In this document: positions 19,001-26,835 of the stretch, one piece after another
Layout: each line of letters begins with the position of its first letter
Position numbering within the stretch: the first letter of the stretch is position 1
Assembly: GCA_003599415.1 (NCBI GenBank)
Contig: QZKB01000146.1
Span: 1-64,000, forward strand
Direction of reading: 5' to 3'
DNA: 64,000 bases
DNA from: Ignavibacteriales bacterium
Lineage (GTDB): Bacteria > Bacteroidota > Ignavibacteria > Ignavibacteriales > SURF-24
Translations under genes and position numbers: made by a program
Notes under the pieces: generated by a model
The model's input: only the letters and a program-made list of their open reading frames with translations
What the model was told of the DNA's origin: nothing
The model's database searches: none

Positions 19001-19266
19001 GTGTTCCTGAATCCCACAAAGGAAATCTGAAGAGTATAATTGCCGGGAGGAACATCAAGGATTGTGTACTGACCATTAGCATCCGAAACAGCACCCAGTT
19101 TTGTTCCGACAACAACTATTGCTGCTCCCATTAACGTTTCTTCAGTTGATTTGTCGGTAATAATTCCGGCTATTTTTCCTGTAGTGCCGGGCCAGACGGG
19201 TGAAGTTATGATAAATATAAACAGTAGAACAGGTACAACTACCTTCTTCAGTTGTTTCATATTCAA
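16003..19266 (-). CDS. TonB-dependent receptor, SusC-like, first
   Basis: 1087 residues, signal peptide about 1-26. A carboxypeptidase-regulatory-like domain (about 28-115, with the GVVAQGGYL-like core GAAIVVVGTKLGAVSDANG) precedes the plug (about 125-245, containing LSIRGGDGDNILFQVDG and the end motif GQVRSGIVNVVTREG). A 22-strand-type barrel follows to the C-terminus. It is the first gene of the minus-strand operon. No SusD gene lies beside it; it is followed instead by the FlgD-type protein, PorV-like protein and TIG lipoprotein. A 46-bp conserved element lies 204-249 bases upstream. Likely importer of the hemicellulose or arabinogalactan oligosaccharides cut by the downstream GH enzymes. 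Substrate inferred from context. Confidence 0.9.
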   Translation of the reverse strand: MNMKQLKKVVVPVLLFIFIITSPVWPGTTGKIAGIITDKSTEETLMGAAIVVVGTKLGAVSDANGQYTILDVPPGNYTLQISFVGFRNTTIKEVRVNIDQTTRIDVALESTAIELSEMTILAQRPIIKEDVATSVVNVTDKEVKELPITSVVSAVGLQAGIRGGWGGSPGYASQPTFVSNYTRGKVSVGGGLSIRGGDGDNILFQVDGVTLRDPRNNEPITQVALSSVKEISVERGGFNAEYGQVRSGIVNVVTREGSKQGYYGNFQVRMSPPAAKYYKGDGILDVTDPYSFALRPFFDPDVCWTGTGNGKWDEYTRRQYPEFMGWNEISSILCTDNDPDNDLTPLGAQRVFEYETRKKQSNNKPDYDIDAGFGGPIPVVGSYLGDLRFFTSYRSNRDMLLFPVTREDYHDYNWAMQLVSDITPSMKLRLSSLIGKQYTIRHNWDATGTYFYPHWPTEIAGIISYVSSTADLGGIFSDYNFCLSDIGQRSFAGRLTHTLNSTTFYEISVETFRRDYFTRPAAIRDTSAKYEVIPGFYEDSNPFGYWPYDSYGIILTGGQHFARARDNTVVNSTTVKADFTSQVNFHNLVKAGIEYNYNDLDFDYGTIASGGQAAEKYNNRVQMHVYPYRAAAYIQDKLETKGFTMNAGLRLDYSNSNSNWWALDPFYAAFFSSNYNSSKAFKTEDAKGQWQLSPRLGVAHPITENSKLFFNYGHFRQVPQYESLFRIERTSTQSMSSYGNPNLILSKTISYELGFDYIFMEGLLLQAAAFYNDITDQQDFTQYISSASGFSYTATSANNYQDTRGFELTLRKTAGTWFSGFINYTYQVNTTGHFGSSRVYDNPSDQKRWDEATVNLYQDRPIPQPYARANFSLYTPADFGPEILGHKILGGFLLNVVLDWQEGYWTTWNPKGLPSVAYNVQAVDYFGANLRFQKNINIGKFDFGLFMDISNLFNTLRLWNTGDQEYMESLHLPKSSQYDNIPGDDKVGAYREPGVEFQPMEYQNQIDITKTGKTRPIYYEGKTGIYWQYIDNQSIPVNERWVKVDQARIDKINEDKAYIDMPNASTYWFLDPRKIYFGLRVSFNFTD

Positions 19267-19850
19267 TTACTCCTTACTGATTAAGTAATTTAATATCGCC
19301 TGAAGGCGAGGTTTTTCGTCTCATATACTGAGAACAAAAAGTCAATTTATGATTTTACGAGCTTTAAGAAGCCTGGTTATTTTCTGAATTCTCAACAAGA
19401 TCCGGTTACACTCATTTGTGCAAAGAAAAAATTTTATACTTTGCGTGATGAATATAGCAGGAATGAATTAACAATGCTTTTGTTAGTGTTCCAATTGTTT
19501 TAATCATTATCCCAATCTGGATTTTAAGCGTATTTTTCAAATAAATTGTTTTGTTAAGGGGGAATTATCCTGATAAAAAATTTTAGATGTTTTGCATTTA
19601 CCTGATTTAAAAATTACCATCCTGCCGGTATTTGAGTTGTGAATCCATCCTGCTTTTCTAATATGTAAAAACATTATTCACTACCATATAACCATCGGAA
19701 AATCCCCGGTTAAAATTAAAAGAATTATGCTCTATTTTTAAGTGGTCAGTAGGTAAATTCTTTTATAAATTTACGGTAACTTTTAGCCGGTTTATAATTA
19801 AGCAAACTTCACTTTATTAATCTATCAGAAACTTTAAAGTTCACTTTTGT
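19267..19850. other. Divergent promoter region between TonB receptor and hybrid sensor
   Basis: This 584-base gap separates two divergently read genes. No protein gene is seen. It contains one copy of the 46-bp conserved element (19470-19515). It should hold the promoters of both the TonB-receptor operon and the sensor gene, but I cannot place -33/-7 boxes with confidence. Confidence 0.6.
19470..19515 (-). promoter_or_regulatory. Conserved 46-bp element, copy 1
   Basis: On the minus strand it begins TTGGGATAATGATTAAAACA and continues with TTGGAACA and CAAAA blocks. It matches the element at 31764-31809 in 41 of 46 positions, including a run of 20 identical bases. The imperfectly repeated blocks TTAAAACA and TTGGAACA suggest an AraC-type direct-repeat operator. 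It is 204 bases upstream of the TonB receptor start and is the best candidate for the target of the neighbouring hybrid sensor. Confidence 0.6.
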
Positions 19851-22800
19851 ATGATCAGTTTGATAAAAAAAATTTTCTTCCTTTTAGCTGCAGGCAGCAC
19901 AATATTTGCCCAGTCTTACCTTAATAATTTGAAATTTGAAAAATATTCTACCACGATGGGTTTATCTTCCAACGCTCAGCGTTGCATTACGCAGGATAAG
20001 GAAGGATTTATCTGGATAGGAACCGACGACGGTTTAAACAGATTCGACGGTAGAACATTTAAAGTTTACAGGACAAATCAAAATGACCCGAACAGTTTAA
20101 GAAGCAATATTATTAATTGTTTGTTCACAGACAGCAAAAGTACTCTTTGGGTCGGTACGACCGCCGGTGGTTTAAGCAGGTATGATAAATACAAAGACAA
20201 TTTTACCAACTACGTTTCAAGCTTGGATAGCAATTCCCTCTTAAATAATGATATTACTACAATTGCAGAAGATAATTTTAACCGCATCTGGATTGGCACT
20301 TCCATTGGTCTTCATTTATATGATCCAAAGATTAATGGATTCAGAAATTTTACTACTGTTACCGGGCAGCCGTTAAACTCGGGTACCATAGCATATAACC
20401 ACGTTAAAAAAATTATAGTTGATAATGATTTACTCTGGATTGGATATACAACAGGAATTCTGACTGCACTCAACACAAAAACACTAACCTTTACACACTA
20501 TAAATTATTTGATGTAAGCAGCACTACCGTCGCAGATTTTTCAGTAAATAATCTTATACTGGATGGGAATAAAATCTGGATAAGTACCTGGAGTAAAGGA
20601 ATATGGATATTTGATAAATCAACCGGTAAAAGTTATCCGTACGAAAAAGAAAAAAGCCAGTATGTAAACTTCATTTTTAAGGATAACAGGAACAGAATAT
20701 GGTACAGCCCTGAATCCAAAGGTTTGATAATGTTTGACGGAAAGAATGAAGTGAATTACCAGTTTGACGATTATGACAGGTACAGTCTCTCTTCAAATAT
20801 TCTTGCTGATATTTTCCAGGATAAGCAGGGAAACCTTTGGCTGGCAAATAAACAGGGTGATCTTAATTATTTAAAACTTAACAACCCTTTTCATTCATGG
20901 TATAAGAAACCAAGCTCGTTTTATGGTTTATCCAACAATTTATTAACAGTAATAATTGAAGATTCAAAGAAGAGAATCTGGATTGGCTACCAGGACGGTG
21001 GTATAGATATTATTGATCCGCAGAATAAACAGTCGAGAATTCATATTAAAGGTGATAACTCAAGCGGTTTAGGACCCGGGCCCGTAACTTCTATTTTGAA
21101 AGGGAGAGACGGGACTGTATGGATTGGCAAATACCTGGACGGTCTGAAGAAATATGACGAAAAAACCGGAAGATTTACTTCTTTTAAACATATTGATGGA
21201 GATTTGGAATCTATTGCTGGTAACGATATAAGACACATAACAGAAGACCGGAACGGAAACCTATGGCTTGCAATTCATGGAGGCGGCATTGATAAGTTTG
21301 ATCCGAAGACAGGAAAGTTTTTTCACCACAGAAGAAATGATAATAATCCATCTACAACAATAATAAGCGACTGGACATTTACTGCAGTATGCGACAAGAA
21401 TAATAATATCTGGGTTGGAACAATTGCGGGTGTGTCTGTACTTTCTGAGAAAAGTGCCATAGTAAAACATTATCTTGCAAATGCACCTGACGGACAAGAT
21501 TTAAGCAATAACCTGTCGAGAGTAATTTATATAGATTCAAAAGATTATGTATGGATAGGAACAATTGACGGATTAAATAAATTAGATCCCAGGACAAATT
21601 CTATAAAGAAATATTTCACCGGTGATGGATTACCTAACACAGTCATACTTGGAATTCTTGAAGATAATAACAATGATTTATGGATTAGTACCGCTAAAGG
21701 ATTATCAAAATTCTTAAGACAAAAAGAGAAGTTTAAAAACTTTTCTGTGCTTGATGGGCTTGTTACTGATGAATTTAATATGTTCTCTTCATTCAAAAGT
21801 CCTACCGGTGAATTATACTTTGGCGGGCGCGATGGTTTGAATTATTTCCATCCTGACAGCATTAAAACTAATAAGTATATTCCGCCGGTTTATATAACTG
21901 ATTTCAAACTGTTTAATCAATCGGCTCCTGTAAAAAGAGAAAATGTTCAGCAGGATTTTTACTTACAGGAAGAAATCAGCTTCTGCAAGGAAGTTACTCT
22001 TGAATATCACCAGAATGTTATTACTATTGAATTCATCGCGCTTAATTATCTTAACCTTGAAAAGAACCAGTACCGTTATAAGCTAGAAGGATTTGATAAA
22101 AACTGGACACTGCCGGGTTACAAACGGGAAGTAACATATACAAACCTTCCTCCCGGAGAATATGTATTTAAAGTCATCGCATCAAATAATGACGGAGTCT
22201 GGAATACACAGGGTGCATCTCTCAGCATAATAGTTAAACCTCCGTTATGGAGGACAAAATGGGCTTACGCATTTTATATTATTCTTTTAATTGTTCTTCT
22301 TTATTACTTCAGGAAAATAATTCTTCATGAAGCAAAAGTTAAAAGAACAATAGAGATGGAAGAACTTGAGATACAGAAGCTGCAGGAAATGGATAACCTG
22401 AAAATGCAGTTCTTCTCAAATGTATCTCATGAATTCCGAACCCCTTTAACATTAATCGTAGGACCGATTGAAAAACTTATCCGGACAACCAAAGACGAGC
22501 TACAGCAGATTCAGTTAAAATTAATTTACCGTAATGCAAACCGGTTATTAAGAATGATCAACCAGCTCATGGACTTCAGGAAAATTGAAGAGGCAAGACT
22601 TGAGCTAAATGCAACACAGGGAGATATAATTAATTTTATAAAAGATATTGTAAGTTCGTTTGAGCAGGAAGCAAAACACAGGAATATAGATTTCAAATAC
22701 ATTCCTTCGCATGAATCTTTCCAGCTATACTTCGATTCTGATAAACTTGAAAAGATAATTTTCAATCTTCTTTCCAATGCTTTTAAGTATACGCCGGATA

Positions 22801-23966
22801 GCGGAGAAATTTCAATAAGTGTTGTAGTGGATAATGAACCGGGGTCATCAAACAATTTTATTATTAAAGTGAAAGACTCCGGTATTGGAATAGCAAAAGA
22901 TCTGCTGCCGAAAATATTCGATCGGTTTTACCAGGTTAAAAATCAAAGGACTAACCAGGGAACAGGAATTGGTTTATCTTTTACCTACGAACTTGTAAAA
23001 CTTCACCAGGGACAAATAAACGTTGAAAGCGAACCGGATCATGGTTCCGAATTCATTGTATCATTACCGGTATGGTTAAACGAAGAACAATTACCCAAAC
23101 ATATTTCGGTTAATAAAACAACTGAACCGGCACAGGATTTTAGTATTTCAACTATTACTCAAAGAAATATAGAAATTAAAAACGCTGTTGAATCAAACGA
23201 CCTTCCACGAATATTAATAATAGAAGATAATGCCGATATGCGGCTTTATATTAAGAATGAATTTTCTGACAGCTACAAAATTTCTGAAGCTCACAACGGC
23301 ACGGTTGGATTGGAAAAAGCTTTTGAGGAAATGCCGGACGCAATTATTTGCGATGTTATGATGCCCGGTATTGACGGTTACCAGGTCTGCAAAACTTTAA
23401 AGCAGGATGAGCGAACAAGTCATATTCCGTTAGTAATGTTAACAGCAAAAAGTTCTGAGCAGCATACAATTGAAGGATTTGAGAGCGGTGCTGATGATTA
23501 TGTTGCCAAGCCGTTCAATTCGGCCTTACTTAGAACAAGAATAAAAAATTTAATTGAATCAAGAATTACATTACGAAAGAAATTTATAAAAGATCCCTTC
23601 GCAACAATTAAAGATATATCTCCATCTAAGACGGATGAAAAACTATTAAACAAAGCTTATGATATTGTTGAGAAGAATATTGAGAACGCTGACTTTGAAG
23701 TTTCTGATTTTGCAAACGAAATGTGCATGAGCCGTACACAATTATACCGGAAGATTCAGGCAATATCAGGTCAGTCAGTAAAGGAATTTATCCGTATCAT
23801 CCGCCTGAAGAAAGCTGCCGAATTATTATTAACTACAGATCAGAATGTCTCCGAGATTTCTGTAGCGGTTGGGTTTAATTCTCTGTCATACTTTACTTCT
23901 TCCTTCACGGAGTACTTTGGTATGAGTCCAACCAAATATTTGGAGAAGCACACAAGAAAAAATTGA
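19851..23966 (+). CDS. Hybrid two-component system sensor/regulator with AraC output
   Basis: 1371 residues. Signal/TM at the N-terminus (1-20), then about 14 propeller repeats of the two-component regulator type (GFIWIGTDDGLNRFD and similar) over residues 30-690. A Y_Y_Y domain (about 725-790), a membrane helix (about 804-825), a HisKA phospho-acceptor H860 in SNVSHEFRTPL and an HATPase domain (about 960-1075, GTGIGLSF) follow. Next are a receiver with phospho-acceptor D1168 (CDVMMPG) and an AraC HTH (about 1262-1368). The whole phosphorelay is therefore in one protein. Such sensors bind an oligosaccharide in the periplasm and activate a nearby glycan locus. It is divergent from the first TonB-receptor operon and convergent with the second GH31 gene. 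Confidence 0.95.
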   Translation: MISLIKKIFFLLAAGSTIFAQSYLNNLKFEKYSTTMGLSSNAQRCITQDKEGFIWIGTDDGLNRFDGRTFKVYRTNQNDPNSLRSNIINCLFTDSKSTLWVGTTAGGLSRYDKYKDNFTNYVSSLDSNSLLNNDITTIAEDNFNRIWIGTSIGLHLYDPKINGFRNFTTVTGQPLNSGTIAYNHVKKIIVDNDLLWIGYTTGILTALNTKTLTFTHYKLFDVSSTTVADFSVNNLILDGNKIWISTWSKGIWIFDKSTGKSYPYEKEKSQYVNFIFKDNRNRIWYSPESKGLIMFDGKNEVNYQFDDYDRYSLSSNILADIFQDKQGNLWLANKQGDLNYLKLNNPFHSWYKKPSSFYGLSNNLLTVIIEDSKKRIWIGYQDGGIDIIDPQNKQSRIHIKGDNSSGLGPGPVTSILKGRDGTVWIGKYLDGLKKYDEKTGRFTSFKHIDGDLESIAGNDIRHITEDRNGNLWLAIHGGGIDKFDPKTGKFFHHRRNDNNPSTTIISDWTFTAVCDKNNNIWVGTIAGVSVLSEKSAIVKHYLANAPDGQDLSNNLSRVIYIDSKDYVWIGTIDGLNKLDPRTNSIKKYFTGDGLPNTVILGILEDNNNDLWISTAKGLSKFLRQKEKFKNFSVLDGLVTDEFNMFSSFKSPTGELYFGGRDGLNYFHPDSIKTNKYIPPVYITDFKLFNQSAPVKRENVQQDFYLQEEISFCKEVTLEYHQNVITIEFIALNYLNLEKNQYRYKLEGFDKNWTLPGYKREVTYTNLPPGEYVFKVIASNNDGVWNTQGASLSIIVKPPLWRTKWAYAFYIILLIVLLYYFRKIILHEAKVKRTIEMEELEIQKLQEMDNLKMQFFSNVSHEFRTPLTLIVGPIEKLIRTTKDELQQIQLKLIYRNANRLLRMINQLMDFRKIEEARLELNATQGDIINFIKDIVSSFEQEAKHRNIDFKYIPSHESFQLYFDSDKLEKIIFNLLSNAFKYTPDSGEISISVVVDNEPGSSNNFIIKVKDSGIGIAKDLLPKIFDRFYQVKNQRTNQGTGIGLSFTYELVKLHQGQINVESEPDHGSEFIVSLPVWLNEEQLPKHISVNKTTEPAQDFSISTITQRNIEIKNAVESNDLPRILIIEDNADMRLYIKNEFSDSYKISEAHNGTVGLEKAFEEMPDAIICDVMMPGIDGYQVCKTLKQDERTSHIPLVMLTAKSSEQHTIEGFESGADDYVAKPFNSALLRTRIKNLIESRITLRKKFIKDPFATIKDISPSKTDEKLLNKAYDIVEKNIENADFEVSDFANEMCMSRTQLYRKIQAISGQSVKEFIRIIRLKKAAELLLTTDQNVSEISVAVGFNSLSYFTSSFTEYFGMSPTKYLEKHTRKN

Positions 23967-23973
23967 ATATTCC

Positions 23974-24002
23974 CCCGGCATTTAAATGCCGGGCTGTTGT
24001 TT
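23974..24002 (+). terminator. Terminator between convergent genes
   Basis: The perfect 20-bp palindrome CCCGGCATTTAAATGCCGGG (23974-23993) begins 8 bases after the sensor stop and is followed by CTGTTGTTTTTA. On the minus strand it is followed by a T-rich stretch (AATATTCAATTTTTTC), so it may also end the GH31 transcript. Confidence 0.75.
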
Positions 24003-26819
24003 TTAGAATCCAACAATAATTTCATCGCCAATATAATTAACAACCTTATCAGGTTTATCTTCAATTCCGACATCAATTCCATGGTCCTTCTTTACAAGCA
24101 CAACATTGAAAGACCTTGATTCAAGCATGCCCGGGAATTTACCATTTCTCTTTCCGATGATTAATTGCCCGGCTTCATCATTCCATTTAAAATCAATTGT
24201 GGAATAAATTCCTTTCTCATAATTGTAATTATCATTTTCATCTTCATACAAAGTAAAGTTTCCATCAGCACCGGTATAAATTCTTAGCTCAATCGGATCA
24301 GCAGGTTTTTCTGTAGAGTACTGAAGAAATGGTCCCATCGGAATTATAGAACCTGCTTTAACGAACAAGGGCATTTTATCTATTGGCGCATCAGTTTTAA
24401 TTTTCATTCCTCCATTAAATGATTTACCCGTCCAGAAGTCGTACCATAAAACAGAAGCTTCCGGCAGATAGACTTCTCTGATCTTCTCTTTAACAACATC
24501 GCTCTTTTCTTTTTCAAAAGTTGAAGGAGTTTTCCAGAATAATCTCAACTTTGCAGCACCGGTTGATTTGTTTTCAGTTTCCAAGATAAAATTATATTCC
24601 TTACCCGCTTCAAGGCTCACAGGTTCTGTATATTGCTCAACGCTTGTATAAACCATCTTTAATGTATCACCATTCAGAATTATCCGCTTTGAATCATAAC
24701 CAATCAAGTGAAACTGATGTTTACCTGTTTCTTTCGCAATTAATTTACCTTCCCATTTAATTGAGAACATGGAATCAGTAACATAATCAGGTCTGCCAGT
24801 ATACCAGATAAAATCAATATCAGGATCAACCTTTTCCTTGCTAAAAATTTTACGTTGAGAATCTTTATAATATTTTCCAACAAGTCCCGGTTGGTTATCA
24901 TTAGTTTTAAAATAGTCGGAAGTAATTAATTGGCTTGCTTCCGGCGGATGATGATACATAAATTCAGTAACCGGACAAACGAGGAGCGAAGGGCCAAACA
25001 TAAACTGATCATCAATTGAAAAAGTTTTCTGATCATTTGGAAAGTCCATTGGCAGGCCGCGCATAAATGTGTAATCTTTATCAGTCACCATCCATGCTAA
25101 AGAATAAATGTACGGCATCAATCGGTAGCGCAGATTATCAAATTTTTTTATCGGCTCAACAAACTCACCCATTTCCCAAATCTCGCGCGGAGTTTCAGAA
25201 CCATGAGAACGGAAGATTGGAGTAAACGCACCCATCTGAAACATTCGTGTATACAATTCCTGGTAAGCAGGATCTTTACCGCCCTGCATAAATACACCAT
25301 CATACGCACCAAGTACAAAACCGCCGATATCAAAAGTCCAGTAAGGAATGCCGGACATACAATGATTTATACCTGCGGAAATTTGTTTACGGAATACTTC
25401 CCAGCTTGCGCCGATATCACCGGACCAGGTTGTGGCGGCATTGCGCTGCTGACCGGAAAAAGTGGAACGGGTTAAAATATAAGCTCTGCGCTCCGATGTT
25501 TCCTCACGCCAGTATTTATAAAGGTCATCCGTCATAGCTAATGAAAATGTGTTAAGATACCTGGCCCAGGAACCGAGATGATTCCTTCCCATTTTTTTCA
25601 ATTCATATTCACTTGATTCTTTAGTCATAGCATTAACAACATCAGGTTCAGTAGAATCAATCCACCAGCCGTCAAGACCTTTGGAATAAATTCCCCTCTT
25701 AAGGTATTTCCAGTATAATTTATTTGCTTCGGGATTGTATGCATCATAATATTTGAATCCTGCCCAACCAACGGGTTTATAAAGGTATCCATGTTTAAGC
25801 ATCTCAGAATAGATTTCTGTCTTTGGTCCAAGCGCCGGCCATATAGAAATGATGATATGAAAATTCATCTGATGAAGTTTATCGCACATTTCCTTCGGCT
25901 CAGGAAAAAGTGTTTTGTCGAAAAACATTCCGCTCCAGTTTGCAGCGCCATTCCAGTAATCCCAATCCTGTATCATATTATCAATAGGAATTTTCATTGC
26001 ACGGTATTTTTCAGCAACACTCATAAGCTCGGCCTGTGTATCATAATGTTCTTTACTCTGCCAGTAACCGTAAGCCCATTTACCATACATCGGGGCTTTG
26101 CCGGTAATACTGCGATAGCCGGAAATAATTTCATCCATATTTTTTCCATGCACCAGGTAGTAATCAATGTTATTACCGATATCAGACCAGATTGAAGCAC
26201 CATTATAATCATCATTAAAAACTGTTTTGGAATAATTATCCCATAGAATTCCGTAATTGTTTGTTGAAATTAAGAATGAACTTGACGCACCGACATTAGC
26301 CTGAGCCAGGGAGATTTTCTTTCCGCGGAAATTAAAATAGCCGTCGGTTTGTTCACCAAGTCCGTAAACTCCTTCCGCATCTGTAAGTTTAAATTTTTGC
26401 TGAAGAGTAAATCCGGAATCTGCAAAGTAAACAACCGGAGCAAACAGTGGTTTATCTTTTTCCTTAAGAAGAGTTTTACCGTTGGCTATAAATTCAATAT
26501 TTAACTCTGGCTTTGTTACCACCAGAGTTAATGCTGCTGAATTCAATTCTATCATTTCATCTTTTTCTATAATTTTAATATCCAGATCAGGAATTAAATT
26601 TTTAATGACAGACAAACTTAACTTCTCAGCTTTGCCACCGCGGCACCATTTAATTATTCTAACAATGTCATTATCATAAAATTGAATTTTGATATTCAGT
26701 TCGCTGTTACTGGTTTCAATACCGTTCTTGATTTTTTTGAAATGGACATCAGCAGAATAATTGCAATTAGACAGCGCTAAAACTAATGCAAGTAAAAATA
26801 TAATTTTAACTCTTTTCAT
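24003..26819 (-). CDS. GH31 alpha-xylosidase-like lipoprotein with PA14 domain inserted after the barrel
   Basis: 938 residues. Lipoprotein signal with LSNC (Cys19). An N-terminal beta-sandwich (about 25-235) lacks the PA14 insert of its paralogue at 8376-11288. The barrel nucleophile is D388 in WWIDSTEPD and the acid/base is D468 in WSGDIGASW. A PA14 domain (about 644-765, from GLVGKYY to LRLFWKTP) interrupts the proximal C-terminal beta domain between CPVTEF and REVYLPE. It then resumes the GH31 C-terminal domains. It follows the CotH gene by 16 bases in the same direction. Likely an alpha-xylosidase, or another GH31 activity, held at the membrane. The changed PA14 position suggests a different oligosaccharide specificity. 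Confidence 0.87.
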   Translation of the reverse strand: MKRVKIIFLLALVLALSNCNYSADVHFKKIKNGIETSNSELNIKIQFYDNDIVRIIKWCRGGKAEKLSLSVIKNLIPDLDIKIIEKDEMIELNSAALTLVVTKPELNIEFIANGKTLLKEKDKPLFAPVVYFADSGFTLQQKFKLTDAEGVYGLGEQTDGYFNFRGKKISLAQANVGASSSFLISTNNYGILWDNYSKTVFNDDYNGASIWSDIGNNIDYYLVHGKNMDEIISGYRSITGKAPMYGKWAYGYWQSKEHYDTQAELMSVAEKYRAMKIPIDNMIQDWDYWNGAANWSGMFFDKTLFPEPKEMCDKLHQMNFHIIISIWPALGPKTEIYSEMLKHGYLYKPVGWAGFKYYDAYNPEANKLYWKYLKRGIYSKGLDGWWIDSTEPDVVNAMTKESSEYELKKMGRNHLGSWARYLNTFSLAMTDDLYKYWREETSERRAYILTRSTFSGQQRNAATTWSGDIGASWEVFRKQISAGINHCMSGIPYWTFDIGGFVLGAYDGVFMQGGKDPAYQELYTRMFQMGAFTPIFRSHGSETPREIWEMGEFVEPIKKFDNLRYRLMPYIYSLAWMVTDKDYTFMRGLPMDFPNDQKTFSIDDQFMFGPSLLVCPVTEFMYHHPPEASQLITSDYFKTNDNQPGLVGKYYKDSQRKIFSKEKVDPDIDFIWYTGRPDYVTDSMFSIKWEGKLIAKETGKHQFHLIGYDSKRIILNGDTLKMVYTSVEQYTEPVSLEAGKEYNFILETENKSTGAAKLRLFWKTPSTFEKEKSDVVKEKIREVYLPEASVLWYDFWTGKSFNGGMKIKTDAPIDKMPLFVKAGSIIPMGPFLQYSTEKPADPIELRIYTGADGNFTLYEDENDNYNYEKGIYSTIDFKWNDEAGQLIIGKRNGKFPGMLESRSFNVVLVKKDHGIDVGIEDKPDKVVNYIGDEIIVGF

Positions 26820-26835
26820 TTTTTAATTCCTGATA

